A stretch of DNA of 64,000 nucleotides from Actinernus sp. WN-2022 (lineage: Eukaryota > Cnidaria > Anthozoa > Actiniaria > Actinernidae), in assembly GCA_030867875.1 (NCBI GenBank), contig JAOWCC010001634.1, positions 36,351,867 through 36,415,866 on the forward strand, read 5' to 3'. The position numbers and the translations under genes are program-made. Numbering within the stretch: the first letter of the stretch is position 1; the number at the start of each line of letters is the position of its first letter. The notes beneath the pieces are model-generated. The model saw only the letters and a list, made by a program, of their open reading frames with translations, made no database searches and was not told the origin of the DNA. Below are positions 27,381 through 40,690 of the stretch, in pieces.

Positions 27381-28420
27381 ACATTAGTCTAGCATACCAT
27401 TATACACTTTTAGTCTAGTTGTATATCCATTTAAAAAATAATAAAAATAATACTGCAAAAGTTACCCCAAAATAATAACCCGCCCTCTTCCACTATTTTT
27501 TTGCACCCGCGACTTTTTTCATTCCTGTGAATTTATTACCCGCGACGAAATAAATTCACAAATGGAAATGTTGAGGCTAAAAGCTCTGGTCTATACATTG
27601 ATTTTACTTAATCCGAATAAATGTAGGTCGACTGTGAGATAATTTATTATCCCAAATGTTCACTATTTTGTGAACCCCAAGACCACTGTTTCGCCAGCGT
27701 GTATAAATAATTATCCTATAAATATTATATTTCAGCCAATCAGATCTCAGCTTTACTATGAAATAAAGGGCGGTTTTTCGTGGTTTTTCTATGAAATACA
27801 GAGCGGTATTTCATGGCTAGGTCAAGGCCAATCAAAATGTAGGAAATTTCGCGCCCTTTGTCTATCAGCCAATAAGAATTCAACATTTTGAATGCATAAT
27901 TAGTCTGCAGACGCGCGCGGCGCCACTCGAAATTTTTGTTTTCTGGCAAGAAAATTCACAGTTTATCAACCGGTAAGTTACTTTGTTTTCGTGATAAATC
28001 TTCTCGTAAATTTGTTATATATAGGATAATATGGTTCATTTCATGGTTTTCGATGGAATACCGGCGAAAATGTCACTCGAAATTCATAAAGGCGAGTTGT
28101 ATGCCAAATAATACAAATTTCTCGTGAAATATTCGCCGGTATTCCATAGAAAACCATGAAATAACCAGTAAATATGAGCTACCATCAAAAGTTCACTATT
28201 GCTTATCCCGAACATTGTACGAGTATATCCCGATCTAAAACATAACTTCTATAATGTCGAGCGGTTTGAATTAGTGTAGCAAGATAGACACAGAGACAAC
28301 AGAGAAACTTCACAGCAGTAAATTATAAGTCATTTCGGAATATTACCTTTGAAAGCGGCATATCTACAGCACTGACCAAATCCTTTCGAAAGCTTCGACG
28401 CGTATTTTCAGAGAAAAGTT
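27381..28420. other. No gene recognised
   Basis: AT-rich sequence with short repeats around ATTTCATGG and a fold-back element at 28036-28166. No coding region is supported. Confidence 0.5.
28036..28166. mobile_element. Hairpin MITE-like inverted repeat
   Basis: GGTTTTCGATGGAATACCGGCGAA and TTCGCCGGTATTCCATAGAAAACC are inverted copies separated by about 55 bases, bordered by TTTCATGG/CCATGAAA. Confidence 0.7.
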
Positions 28421-28427
28421 TGCTACA

Positions 28428-30425
28428 ACAACAACAACAACAACAACTTTATTTAAATACCACAAATTATTATATATACAGTGAAAGGGAGATTGTTCAG
28501 AAGTAGGGTATTTGCTACCCAGAATAACTATATAAAGCTAATCTAGCTAGGTAGCGTTACACAATATTTTTCTAACATTGTAGAGTCGAACAAGTAGCAT
28601 ATTATAGTCTCACACATATACACACATTGAGACACGCTATTAGTATGATTCGATTTTGCAATGTTTAATTGAACGTTTAAATGACAAAAAGCTAGAGTAT
28701 TTTAATAGATCATCAATATCGTTCCAGATTGTAGCACCTTTGAATCGAATATTGAATTTTCCGAAGTTCGTTCGTACAGAAGAAATACAATACGACGATC
28801 TTGATGCCAACCTTGTATTATACTTGTGTCTTGAAGCGATTGTTTGAAAAAAGTTATTAAATACAGCTGGTAACAAGTTGGAATGAAATTTGAAAAGGAA
28901 GACGCAGTTGAAGTAATAGATAATATCAATAAATTTCAAGATGTTTGAGTCCTTAAAAAGGGGTGACGTATGATCATTAAACTTGGCAAAATGTATAATT
29001 CTTATGGCTTTCTTCTGTAAAGTTATTATAGGTTTAAGAGTAGTTTCATAGGTATTGGCCCAGATAATTACACCATAGATGAGAAAGGGATAAATGAGAC
29101 AGTAGTAAAGTTGGGTCAGGATACAATTGGATACGTAGTGTCTAAGTTTTGATAAAATCCCAATGCCTCTAGATATCGTTTTGCATAGTTGAGGAATATG
29201 TTCTTTCCAGCTTAGATTTGAATCGATAATTAATCCAAGGTATTTGATACTATGTATTTCAGTGATACTGAAAGCGCTCTCCCTCTCCTAAACCTATTAG
29301 ACATTCTAACTGTAAATAATGTTTACCGCCTCCACGCCCTCAAATTTACGCATTTGTGGCATAAAGGGCTTTTGCCAAGCCTATTTGATGATCTTTTTCA
29401 ATATGCCAGTGACCGGCATACATACAACACAAGGTATGCATTCAAACAAAATTTATGTAAACCACGTGTTCGTACAAATACTGGAAAACAAATGTTTTCC
29501 TACCAGGCAATTGATCTTTGGCACGAGATACCTCACCATCTGAAAGACCTCAGTACATTTTCCTTTACCAAAGAAATAAAACATTATTTACTGTCAGAAC
29601 AACGCCCAAAGAAACTTAAATAGATACGTTCTTCATTTTTAAAAGTCATTAGTTACCTTTACACTAAACATTATTTATTAGTCCCAGTTCCTCTTCCTTG
29701 CTGCTTCTTTTATATAAAAACAACAACAACTCAAACTTTAGATAGCTACTAGGTGCTAACTCGAAAACCTCACGGTTCCCTTAGCCTCTAGGCTCAAACA
29801 AACATTCTATTTTCCTTTGTATTCTCCTTTTATAACTTATAATATATATTATATCATTCTTGTAATTTATAGTGTGAGCCAATAAAAGATTGTTGTTGTT
29901 GTTGTTGTTGTTGTTCAATTGGTTTCTTGTTTATTCTAATGTTGATAAATTCATATATTTTCTTCTGGAATGGGTGAAAAATGACAAAATTGGTTTTATC
30001 AATATTTAATGACAATTTGTTTGCACACAACCAGGTGTGAATATTTTTCAATTCAGCATTAACCCTTGATTCAAGAGAATCAAGAGAAGTATCTGCTAAA
30101 AATAAATTAGAGTCGTCAGCAAAAAGATGAAAATCAAATACCTTGGAGCAACAATTAAAGTCATTAATATATAGGAGGAAGAGTAGGGGGCCAAGTACGG
30201 AGCTCTGTGGGACACCACATGAAATTGAGGTATATGAGGAGGTGTGATTATCGATAGACACAAACTGCTGTCTATTTGACAGGTAAGAAAAAACCAGTCA
30301 TGTACCACTCCACGGATACCATAATTATGTAATTTAGCAAGAAGAATGTTGTGATTCACCGTGTCGAATGCCTTGCTGAGATCAAGAAAAATTCCACAAG
30401 AGTGCTCCTCAATCACAGCGACCAC
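28428..30425 (-). mobile_element. CR1/L2-like LINE fragment, split by a nested LINE
   Basis: On the minus strand, frames at 30425-30096 and 30261-29916 show reverse transcriptase motifs (FLDLSKAFDTVNHNILL, GVPQSSVLGPLLFLLYINDF and FADD). Coding continues after an interruption from about 29250 to 28640 (KYLGLIIDSNLSWKEHI, then YNTRLASRS and IWNDI near the end). The element ends in (TTG)n, seen as CAA repeats at 28428-28448. Several frame breaks make it a dead copy. Confidence 0.85.
29258..29915 (+). mobile_element. Second LINE 3' end inserted into the first, opposite strand
   Basis: A plus-strand ORF encodes a LINE C-terminus (HTYNTRYAFKQNLCKPRVRT, then DLWHEIPHHLKDL) ending at a TAG near 29621. 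A non-coding tail and (TTG)n at 29890-29914 follow. The minus-strand LINE resumes on both sides, so this is a nested insertion of the same or a related family. The exact left boundary is approximate. Confidence 0.75.
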
Positions 30426-31294
30426 AAACGGCCGTCAATACATCTTCGTAAAAGGATATGGCATTCGGAAAAGGATACGCGGATACGGCACATTTGGAAT
30501 CGAAATCTACCTAACCCAATAACTCATTCCTGCACATACGTCCACGAATTAACAATGTACCTCGTTACACTTGTGGCAAAAATAACTAAAGTCTAAACGC
30601 CAACTCTCTCCCATATTACTTTATATGAAAACACATTCTTAAAAGCACCTTAGGCAAAATTGATTTAAAAATAGTCAAAGCCCGCAAAGAAGCTTCAAGG
30701 TCATCCATGAAGCGTTCCAGCTGAACTAAAATGCTACTATTTCATTCAATAAACAATGGCAAACATACGCGATTTTCCGCACCACGAGGTGAAATGAGCC
30801 CAGCGGCTTCCATGGCCAAACCCCGCCTAACCCCCCGCTCAAATCGCCACGATATTCCAAACAAGGCTAATGCCCCGCTCACCGGGGCACGAGTGAAGTG
30901 CCAACTGCCTCACTAATCCCTGCACAGTCCCGGGGTTGGGTTTACATTGACTGGTGCATTATTTATTTCAACGACTACATTACGCATGCGGAATACGGAA
31001 ATAAGTTGTCCGCACTGGCCTGGACACTAGCAAGAGCAATTATTCTCGCTTGTATGGGATAAGTTTCATATGGTAACTGTTGCGATCGTAACGACTGCAA
31101 CGTTTATATTTCGTATATTTTCATTCTTTGTAGCCTGAATTTCAGCCGTCTCCCAGGGCCGTCTCCTCCGGTTCGTTCCTCCCGAGATAGAGGTCATGTG
31201 ACCTTTTTAATGTACTGAATGCAAGGACCAATTCGGACGAAGTGCAGGAACCGGATCACCTTGGATGGGATCTAATCAGCAAAAATATACGAAT

Positions 31295-31545
31295 ATCAAG
31301 ACAAGATGAAAGGCTGATTGTACGGTACTGGGAATATATATAATTACTACCGATATTTCGGTTTGCACGGCTAACCTTCCTCAGGGTACACAAGTATCTT
31401 GAAGTATATGGCAAGAAACCGTTAGTTACAAATTAGTTAGTTTCTTGCCATATACTTGTGTACCCTGAGGGCCAACCGAAATATCGGTAATAATTATATA
31501 TATTCCCAGTACCGTACAATCAGCCTTTCATCTTGTCTTTCCCTT
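31295..31545. mobile_element. Fold-back MITE
   Basis: About 100-bp arms (GACAAGATGAAAGGCTGATTGTACGGTACTGGG and its inverse, ACCGATATTTCGGTT and its inverse) surround a short spacer, nested in the Mutator-like MITE. Confidence 0.8.
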
Positions 31546-31551
31546 TTTAGC

Positions 31552-31768
31552 CTGTCAATCAAAACAAATTTGGCTTGCCAGTCAGCAAAAAACATCCTCA
31601 CAAACTCTGTTAAATTAAGCTAAATTATAGAGTTTTCAAAAAATTGCCATTCCTTTAGTTTTAAAGATATGAACCTAAAACTTGGGCTATTTACTAATTT
31701 TGGCTTGCTCTTTCCATTTCTGGCATTCATGTTGTTCTAGCGCCAAATTTGTTTTGATTGACAGACTA
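31552..31768. mobile_element. MITE with TIR CTGTCAATCAAAACAAATTTGGC
   Basis: About 23-bp inverted ends (CTGTCAATCAAAACAAATTTGGC at 31554 and GCCAAATTTGTTTTGATTGACAG ending near 31766). No coding capacity. Confidence 0.7.
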
Positions 31769-32169
31769 AAAAGCTCACGTGACCAGGTCCTGCAAAGGGC
31801 CTATTCATTCGACGATAATGCCGTCCAGTGACGTCAAAACAGATTAAAATTTTAATTTATGCAAATAAAAATGCCACGGCGTCTGTAAAGAGTTCGTTGG
31901 GTCAGAAAAACAAAGCTCTCGCCTTGAGAAATTATTTGAGGTTAAAATTAAGTCAAAATTAACACCCTACCTATCTACATCCATTTGCTTCTCAAGTGCC
32001 TCTTAAATGTACGGCTGTGAAACCCTTTTTGAAGCAACAAACTCCATCTGCCGTTCCGTTCGAGACAGGAAGAGATTACCTTTGTAAATTTAATATTATA
32101 GAAATAATACTCCAGATTTTAGGGAATTTCTGAAGAACATAAAGCAACGACTAAAAGACACAAAACTAC

Positions 32170-32803
32170 AAATTTGGTTAAGTGACTGATATATTTAATG
32201 ACCAACGACAGAATCCAAACCAGAGTAACAAACTACGAGTTTATCGAACATTCAAAACGAAGTATGGATTCGAAAACTATTTGGATCTTGTCAGAAGCAT
32301 CACAATTACGTTCACCAAATTAAGAATAAGCAATCATTGCCTTCAAATTGAAAAAGGAAGACACCTTAAACCTTATCTAAAACCAGAAGAACGAATTTGC
32401 CCAACATGCTAACAAGAAATGGAAGACGAAATTCACTTCCTGCTGAGATGCAAAACTTACCAGACAATCAGGCATTATTTCTTATCCTCCTTAAAAACTC
32501 TAACGAAATTAGATAGCAGAAAAATGACAGAAACATAACTATTTTCGGTAATCATTGATCCCCCGAGACAAGTCACAACAGTAGCAGCAAAATATGTTTA
32601 TGATTATATGGACATGCGATCCACCATACTTTCAGCACAAATAATGTAAGCTAATTTAATGATAACTATATATATATTATATTTTTAAGATTAAAGAACA
32701 ATCTATCCGTCATTAACCAACTTTTTAAATTTGTTAGCAGTCATCTGATGTACCAATGTAGTACAAAGAGCTAATGAATAAAGTCTGTCTGTCTGTCTGT
32801 CTA
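32170..32803 (+). mobile_element. LINE 3' end with (TCTG)n tail
   Basis: It encodes a LINE C-terminus (KLRVYRTFKTKYGFENYL, then RISNHCLQIEKGRHLKP and ERICPTC, followed by EDEIHFLLRC in a continuing frame). It ends with AATAAAGTCTGTCTGTCTGTCTG at 32778-32803. It is truncated at its 5' end. Confidence 0.75.
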
Positions 32804-33424
32804 CAAACACGCTTGGCACAAATGACCCTAAAATCTATCACTTTGCTATATTTTCAAAAGTTTCCAAAATAGAAGATTGAATTTTTGTGGGATGATGAAG
32901 ACCGACGACCTAAACAAAATCCGATGATTTGATCTACCGTAGACATCTTGATGACGTCACAGTTACGTCATGTATCCATTTATAATAGGTTTCTCGATGT
33001 TTTCAATTACCTTGAACATCAGTAAATTTTATATTTTTGATTTCCCATCATGTCGACAATAAAGAAATCGATTGGTTAAGAGGGAGAAAAGTTATTGAAT
33101 TTTGAATTTTGGTAATTTTCCCGCGAAAATTTGGCGGGAAATATTCAATACAGAACCATTTACAAAATAACTTCTTCATTCATCTTTTAGAGTTTAAAAT
33201 ATTTGTTTACGACAATCTAGCAATCAAAAGAGTAAATCGGTACCCACAACCGTATGTTTTTAGAATTTTCAATTTTTGAGAGGAAATACTTTAAAATTCC
33301 CAGTGAAAAAGAGGAAACGTCATTATGACGTCATATATTTTTGAAAACGTCTTTTAAAAATAACTATTCAAGTATTTTTCGGGTTTTAAAGAGGAACTGT
33401 ACTTACTGTACACTGAATAGTATC
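32804..33424. other. No gene recognised
   Basis: AT-rich sequence with scattered TGACGTCA words but no coding region or complete repeat that I can support. Confidence 0.4.
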
Positions 33425-33697
33425 CTATTCTCATCGGTCTCACCCGTACTCATTGAGTTACGGATATCCGGCGGCCGCTCCCAGTCCTTGAATGCAGGAG
33501 AAGGAGTCACCCAATAGGGTGGGTGGGAAGGGAAAGGACCGGAAGCAGCCGCCATATGGAGTAGGATGAGGAGAGATGAGAAAAGGATATAGAGGCTGGC
33601 GAACTCCGTGCCGAATACGGCCACCTCGCTCAAATGGTGAGGTGATTCTGTAGGTTGTGCCCTCTTATTCGTACTTGGGTAAGACCGCTGAGAATAG
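33425..33697. mobile_element. Short TIR element, deletion relative of the neighbour
   Basis: It begins CTATTCTCATCGGTCTCACCC and ends with the inverse GGGTAAGACCGCTGAGAATAG. TATC occurs on both sides (33421-33424 and 33698-33701). Its ends match those of the 2.8-kb element that starts at 33702. Confidence 0.65.
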
Positions 33698-33701
33698 TAT
33701 C

Positions 33702-36535
33702 CTATTCTCATCGGTCTCACCCGTACTCATTGAGTTACGGATATCCGGCGGCCACAGTAATCTTAGAATGCCAACGATCATAACATGGTTATATAACCTA
33801 AACCCCGCAAAGCCGGACAACCCAACACTCAAACCTCAAACCTCCGAGACCCACAGAGGCCCAGAACTGAAAACGGCTAAATAGGTTGAGAACTTCCGGT
33901 GACAAAACTATTGGGGTCCCTCAAGGCCAGCATAGACACATCGTGGCCCCTAAGCATAGAACTGAGGAAATCTAGGGATGTGGGTGTTACCAGCTGCCAA
34001 CCCCTGGGCTGCGCGTGCGTAAAGGCGTTGCCGTCATGGCGAATCCAGGCGAGAAAACGGTCGTTAACGCGAGTAGGGTCGAACCCCTGAGTTAGTTCCC
34101 AGTAATGAAAGAGCGAGCTTGGCTTGAAACGCTTAGATGATCGCTGGGAAAAGAAACAAGCGAGTAAAAAATAGCGCAGCCCAGAGGATGACAGCCTTAA
34201 ACCTCAGTAATCCGAGAGGGAATTAGACTCCCCTTTTAAAGCTGTCACTCTCGAGCGAGAAAATGAAAAGGCGTGGCGAAAGCAAATGAGGTAACCCAAA
34301 AATTGAGGAATGCGGAGTAGTATTACCAAAAAAGGCAGGAGAAACAATATAAGCTGAAACACAGCTAAAACAATGGTAATAAACGGTAATAAACAAATGA
34401 ATGCCAGGCCAGGGCACAACAGGAACACTGAGCGGGACAACCAGTGAGGATAATTGCAATGGAAAGCAAGATAATACCCAATTAGCGAGAGGTACTTGAC
34501 CAATGCACAATAATTGAAACTGTTGTTAATATGAACAAGCCAAATAAACCAAGAGTGTACCACGACGTACGCGGAAAGGGGCAACGAACTGCCAAATGAA
34601 GGAACAATGAGTTAAATCGATATACGATCTGCACGGAAAGAGCGCAGTGTAAACATATTTCGCAAAAAGCGCTCACATAATACATGCACTAAAATACAGT
34701 ATGCCCATAATAGTAATGAGGGAACAAATAGCCCAACACACCCCATGACTAAAACAAAAAGTGTGGCGTAGAAAAACTACCGAGACCGCTCATATAACAC
34801 ATGCACTAAAATACAGCATGCCAAAAATAGTAATGAGGGAACAAATAACTCAACACATATCATGATTTATAAGAGAAGAACGGCGTAGAAAACTTTCGCC
34901 GAGACCACTCACATATGAACACATGCATTACAATACAGTATGCCAATAACAGTAATGAGGGAACAAATAGCCCAACACATCTAATGATTGATACGACAAG
35001 AGCGGCTTAGAAAAAATTTCGCCGAGACCGCTCACCTAACACATGCATTACAATAAGCATGCCAGTAACAACCATGAGGAAACAAATAGGCAAACACATC
35101 CCATGACTTATACGGCGGAGAAGAGCGGCTAGAAACATTTTCGCCGAGACCGCTCACATAACACATGCAATACAATACAATAAGTATGCCAATAACAGTA
35201 ATGAGGGAACAAATAGCCCAACACATCTAATGATTTATACGAGAAGAGCGGCTTAGAAACATTTTTCGCCGAGACCGCTCACATAACACATGCATTACAA
35301 TAAGCATGCTAATAACAGCCATGAGGGAACAAATAGCCAAACACATCCCATGACTTATACGAGAAGAGCGGGTTAGAAATATTTTCGCCGAGACCGCTCA
35401 CATAACACATGCATTAGAATAAGCATGCCAATAACAGCCATGAGGGAACAAAGAGCCAAACACATCCCATGACTTATACGAGAAGAGCGGGTTATAAATA
35501 TTTTCGCCGAGACCGCTCACATAACACATGCATTACAATAAGCATGCCAATAACAGCCATGAGGGAACAAATAGCCAAACACATCCCATGACTTATACGA
35601 GAAGAGCGGGTTATAAATATTTTCGCCGAGACCGCTCACATAACACATGCATTACAATAAGCATGCCAATAACAGCCATGAGGGAACAAATAGCCAAACA
35701 CATCCCATGACTTATACGAGAAGAGCGGCTTAGAAACATTTTTCGCCGAGACCGCTCACATAACACATGCATTACAATAAGCATGCCAATAACAGCCATG
35801 AGGGAACAAATAGCCAAACACATCCCATGACTTATACGAGAAGAGCGGCTTAGAAACATTTTTCGCCGAGACCGCTCACATAACACATGCATTACAATAA
35901 GCATGCCAATAACAGCCATGAGGGAACAAATAGCCAAACACATCCCATGACTTATACGAGAAGAGCGGCTTAGAAACATTTTTCGCCGAGACCGCTCATA
36001 TAACACATGCATTACAATAAGCATGCCAATAACAGCCATGAGGGAACAAATAGCCAAACACATCCCATGACTTATACGAGAAGAGCGGCTTAGAAACATT
36101 TTTCGCCGAGACCGCTCACATAACGCATGCATTACAATAAGCATGCCAATAACAGCCATGAGGGAACAAATAGCCAACACATCCCATGACTTATACGAGA
36201 AGAGCGGCTTAGAAACATTTTTTGCCGAGACCGCTCACATAACACATGCACACAAGAAGCCGATAAACGCGAGAACGGCGACAAAATAAAGAAACACGAA
36301 TGGAAATAGTTTAACACCTGGGTTAGCTTGAGCCGGTGGAGTGTCTTCGGTTTGTACTTGGGGAGCCAAGACATTCATAAATGGATGCTATGGTGGGTGG
36401 AAAACCTGCTTGGCCATAATACCACAGACGAGAGGACTACCAGATGTCGAAGGTTTGGCGACCTCGCTCAAATGGTGAGGTGATTCTGTAGGTTGTGCCC
36501 TCTTATTCGTACTTGGGTAAGACCGCTGAGAATAG
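33702..36535. mobile_element. 2.8-kb TIR element carrying a 120-bp satellite
   Basis: Same terminal sequences as 33425-33697: start CTATTCTCATCGGTCTCACCC, end GGTAAGACCGCTGAGAATAG preceded by the palindromic ACCTCGCTCAAATGGTGAGGT. The interior (34660-36250) is a satellite. No transposase was recognised. Confidence 0.6.
34660..36250. repeat. 120-bp satellite, about 13 units
   Basis: Units share GAGACCGCTCACATAACACATGCATTACAATAAGCATGCC (shown here as adjoining 20-base words). Identity rises to the right, where units at 35640-36120 are almost exact 120-bp copies. Because 120 is divisible by three, the minus strand is open for five units (35611-36180), giving a 40-residue hydrophobic repeat. Confidence 0.92.
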
Positions 36536-37125
36536 CCGCAATATGGTCTTTTTATGTTTCTTCAATTTAGAAAGCATGACTGATGTCAGACCCATGACGT
36601 CAGAAAATGTGACGTCACAGGAAACTTCAGTTCTTAATAACTCAGCAAATATTTATCGTAGAGACTTTAAAATTGCGGCAATCAAAAACACATATTTATG
36701 TTGTTGTCATAACATGCTTTATTTCATACGTATAGGTAACGCAGAATTTGACCTTAAAAGGAGTCGTTCGTTATGACGTCACACCAACGTCAATATACAA
36801 ACGTGTTTGATCCTAAAGACGTTATTTCATTTTAATATTAACATACGAAACTTTCGTTAAATTTGACAGCGAATTAAACAAGATGTGCTGGTTTATATAT
36901 TTTTGGCTCGCTTTTAGTGATCGATTTTGAGGTAACTTATGCCAGGCGTGAAAAGTTTTAAGTGCTTTTTTAGGGGGGTCATCAAAATTTTGACATACCT
37001 GTCATGTAAAATGAAATTGCTGTTGTCGTCTTCGGACTTTTAATTCTTAATTGTTTGTCTCTTGGCTGCAAGTTTATTAGTGCATGTTATACACTATTGA
37101 GTGCTCACCCTCGTAAAATAAAGTC

Positions 37126-37173
<48 letters not shown>

Positions 37174-37485
37174 GGTCCTCACTTCGGATCCAACGTATTT
37201 TTACAGGATTTGTGTTCACGGTATTTGCTTATATATTTTCTATTCATAGGGGGTCCTATAACTTTTAACAAGAGAAGCAGATGAAATAACCCCACCCCCT
37301 AAGCCATAAATAATGAACACTCCCTAAGGGCTTTTCAAGTGATCTATCGAAGTGGCGGAGTATTCTGTAGTTGTACCCAAATGGATTACTCTCAGTTACG
37401 GGAAAGAACAGTTCCCTGAAGAGCCGGTAGCGACAGTTTTACCACAGGCTACGCAAGCGTAAGGTTTTGATTAACCGTTTATTTT
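36536..37485. other. No gene; ATT microsatellite
   Basis: Non-coding sequence. A (ATT)n run lies at about 37130-37171. Confidence 0.5.
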
Positions 37486-37489
37486 GCCC

Positions 37490-37730
37490 AAATTAGGAGT
37501 GCCGTGCCCACGTTAGGAGTGCCGTGCCCAAGTTAGGAGTGCCGTGTCCAAGTTAGGAGTGTCGTGCCGAGTTAGGAGTGCCGTGTCCAAGTTAAGAGTT
37601 CCGTGTCCAAGTTAAGAGTGTCGTGTCCAAGTTAAGAGTGCCGTGTCCAAGTTAGGAGTGCCGTGTCCAAGTTAGGAGTGCCGTGTCCAAGTTAGGAGTG
37701 CCGTGTCCAAGGTAGGAGTGCTATGCCCAA
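37490..37730. repeat. 20-bp minisatellite, about 12 copies
   Basis: The unit is AAGTTAGGAGTGCCGTGTCC with a few substitutions and one 1-bp shorter copy. The regular spacing has no unique spacers, so it is not a CRISPR array. Confidence 0.93.
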
Positions 37731-39000
37731 AATGCTCGTCGTGTAGGCCGGGCTTCAGTTTATCGCACGAGGCCCACTATTCCAACTCAAATCCCACTAT
37801 ATATATATTTCAAATAAAATTTAATACAAACGGTCACGTAAACAAATTGTTCGCGAAATCTTCGTTAGCGCAGAAAACATTTATTTCGACATTTAATTGT
37901 TGTTTAGAAAAAACTTCGGTAAAGCAGAATAGGTTTTTAGTCTCAAAGTTTCGAGTCCAATATTTCAACTAAACTAGTGACGAGCTGTTCCTTTGATATT
38001 CCATTAACTTGAGTATCAGGCCCTTTTTTTTGGGGGGGGGGGGGGGGAGGAGGGGGAGAATGGGGAGAGGGGAGGAGAAAGAGAAAGAAAAGGGCCCGAC
38101 ACAATTCCATTCATTGACTCGTGTTCAACATTAGTCCAGTCATTTTACGAAAAAAAGTAGGTCAACCTACCACTAATTGCAACAGAAGGTTTTTCTGCAT
38201 AATATAATCTGGAATACCGTCTAGAACAACATACTAAAAGTCTACATGAATCTATTTAGGGGAACATCCTCAAAATCGACTTTTTTTGAAGTCCAGTGTT
38301 GGATTGTCATGAAAACGAGGCTCTGTACCGGAAGTTGTATTATTATGCCTTTGAATGCCTTGTAATTGCCTGAAATCTTCTAGAATTGTGGTTAAGAGAG
38401 AGTATAACGATCTAGAAACAGGGATCGGGGGGGGGGGGGGGGGGGATGCAGGCATTAAAAGAGGGGAGGGGATGGTAGTGCCGGACAAAGTGCGACCAGT
38501 TTATAAACCCATTGGTAAGATTTGTTATCTATATTTTCTGATTTCAATTGCATGCATGATCATACCCTCTATAACATAAAAAAAGTCTACAGAAATCCAA
38601 TGAAGGCAAAGTGCTTAAAATCAACACTAAATATATATGCGTTCACTTTTCAACATCATGAAAACGAGACTAAAAATAAAAATATTTTGTGCTTTTGATA
38701 AGACTTAAAACATTGTGAAAGCTGTGTTTTCTGGAGTGGGAAAGCATTTAGGCTGATTCTAACATTTTGACACCTTTTCAAAATTCGTACCGCTGGCAAG
38801 TTGCATCTGCAGGCTCAACTTAGCCAGTATGGTATGGCGTATAACATGACATGTATCTAAAAATGACAAATATACGGCCATCTACAAAGTCAATAGGTTA
38901 TGAACCAAGCCCGGTTACAATTTAAAATTTTAAAACCACAGTGTTTAATTTAGATTGAGAGTTAATACTTTCATGAAACAAGAATAGCGTGTAACAAACA
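37731..39000. other. No gene recognised
   Basis: Non-coding sequence with G runs at about 38033-38047 and 38428-38445. Nothing else is supported. Confidence 0.45.
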
Positions 39001-39001
39001 A

Positions 39002-40690
39002 TACAATACAATATTCTTTATTTACAGAGGGAAGACACATTAACCTTACATAGTTATCTAACATGCGGCCCTCTATGTTACAAATAAAACGTAATGGAAA
39101 GGAAAGGAAGTATGGGCAAAAATTAACGCACGAGCTGCAACATTACAAGATATAATGAATAATTGGAATCAATATAAATGGAATCAATATAAAATAAAAA
39201 CAAATATACTTACTAGAAGACTATGCGCAATGGAAGGGGCTATGCCCTGGACGTGGCGCCATAAATGCAGCAACAGTGAAGCAAGGAGCGACAGTTATAG
39301 CAGAGGAGCTCCTCTAGATGGTTAACAGAGGAGATGAGCGGAAGAAAAAACGTTACGAACCTTAAGCTTAATATAAGCCAGCCTGGTAGGCAAAGTATCA
39401 GAGCGTAGTAGTAGATGTTGCAAGCTGCTTGAAGTCAGGATCCAAGGAATTGAATAGAATAGCAGCGCTATAAGCCAGAGTACGCTTGCCAGAATTACTG
39501 CGAGGGTAAGGTACAGCGAGGCGATGCATGCTGGCTCTGGTGCAGCGGCCAGAAGCTCTACGAGTAGTAGAGAGGAAATGGAACATGTTCTTAAAACATG
39601 TAGGTGCATCAGGATTAAGAAATGTGCTGAAGAGAAGTGGAAGTTTCCTACATTTAATCAGGTCGGTGATCAGAACCCACTGAAGCTGGGAGAACAGTGG
39701 GTTGACAAAAGTCGGCATCCAAGAGTATGCGGGCAGCGCGTTTTTGAAGGCGAAGAAGCCGCATGCATGTGGAGCAGTTGCCCCAAGCAGCATAACAATA
39801 GATGAAATGGTTATGGATGCGTGAATGATAGAAGCGCAATGCACATTCATAGGCGAGGAAAGGCTTAATGCGACGGAGAAGAGACAGTCTACTGCTGATG
39901 ATGGCGCAGATGTTGTCGACGTGGTGTTCCCAGGACATGAAACTCTAAAGTGACGCCTAGTATCCTGGCGTGGTCGACCTGCTCGATACTGTTACCGTCG
40001 ACTACCACATTTGATGTAGGCAAGGTAGCGTACTGAGAGGAAGTGACAAGTAGAGTCTTGGTCTTAGATATGTTGAGTGCCATTTTGTTTCGCCTTGTCC
40101 ATGAAGACACAGCTAAGGCGACTTCATTCAATTGAGAACTGACAGTGGAGATAGAGTGGCCAGAAGTGAGTATAGTGTGTTGTCGGCAAACATTGTCTGG
40201 TAGGTGTTGGAGGATAGCTGCAAAGGTAGGTCATTAATAAATATCAGAAAGAAAAGCGGCCCGAGGATGCTGCTTGTGGTACACCTACAGACACTGGAAG
40301 TGCGTCCGACAGAGTGTCCCGGAATAGGGTTCTCTGGGTACGCCCACAGATAGGAACAGAATCACACGATAGTCGAGGGGGACAGCCATAGACACGGAGC
40401 TTGTAGAGTAGTGTATTGTGATCGACTAGGTCAAATGATTTTTCAGATCGATGAGGAGAAGTCCATTTAGGAGTTTGTTATCTATATTGCTCAGTATCTT
40501 GTCCGAGAGATCAGCGATGGCCAGCTCACATGAACGAAATCTTCTAAAGCCGAACTGTGAGTCTGTTAGGAGCTCGTGCTGAGCAAGAAAGTCGTAAAAA
40601 GATAAGTGTACGTGGCGCTCTAGGACTTTAGAGACCACGGATATAGGCCGCTTAGAATTTATCACAATAACCATGAATGAAACATCCAAT
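39002..40690 (-). mobile_element. LINE ORF2 fragment (reverse transcriptase), frameshifted
   Basis: Minus-strand frames in order: RPISVVSKVLERHVH, LLTDSQFGFRR and LLLIDLK (reverse transcriptase front); NISKTKTLLVTSSQ; and SWEHHVDNICAIISSRLSLL, then a C-terminus near 39322 (SGKRTLAYSAAILFNSL). It ends with an (ATTGT)n-type tail at about 39000-39012. Frame breaks mark it as a pseudogene. Confidence 0.8.

Larger units (their letters stand above)
31131..32150. mobile_element. Mutator-like MITE, partial and invaded by other MITEs
   Basis: It starts with TAGCCTGAATTTCAGCCGTCTCC, the terminal sequence of the element at 52937-53788. The segment 31800-32090 matches 52990-53340 (for example AATGCCGTCCAGTGACGTCA, CTCGCCTTGAGAAATTATTTGAG). 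Two fold-back elements lie in between. A right terminus was not identified. Confidence 0.65.

Noticed and set aside
35611..36180. A real 189-residue repeated membrane protein
   Set aside because: The open frame follows from a 120-bp satellite period divisible by three. Without transcripts it is best treated as a repeat shadow.
37490..37730. CRISPR-like array
   Set aside because: Direct head-to-tail 20-bp units with no unique spacers, in a eukaryotic genome. It is a minisatellite.
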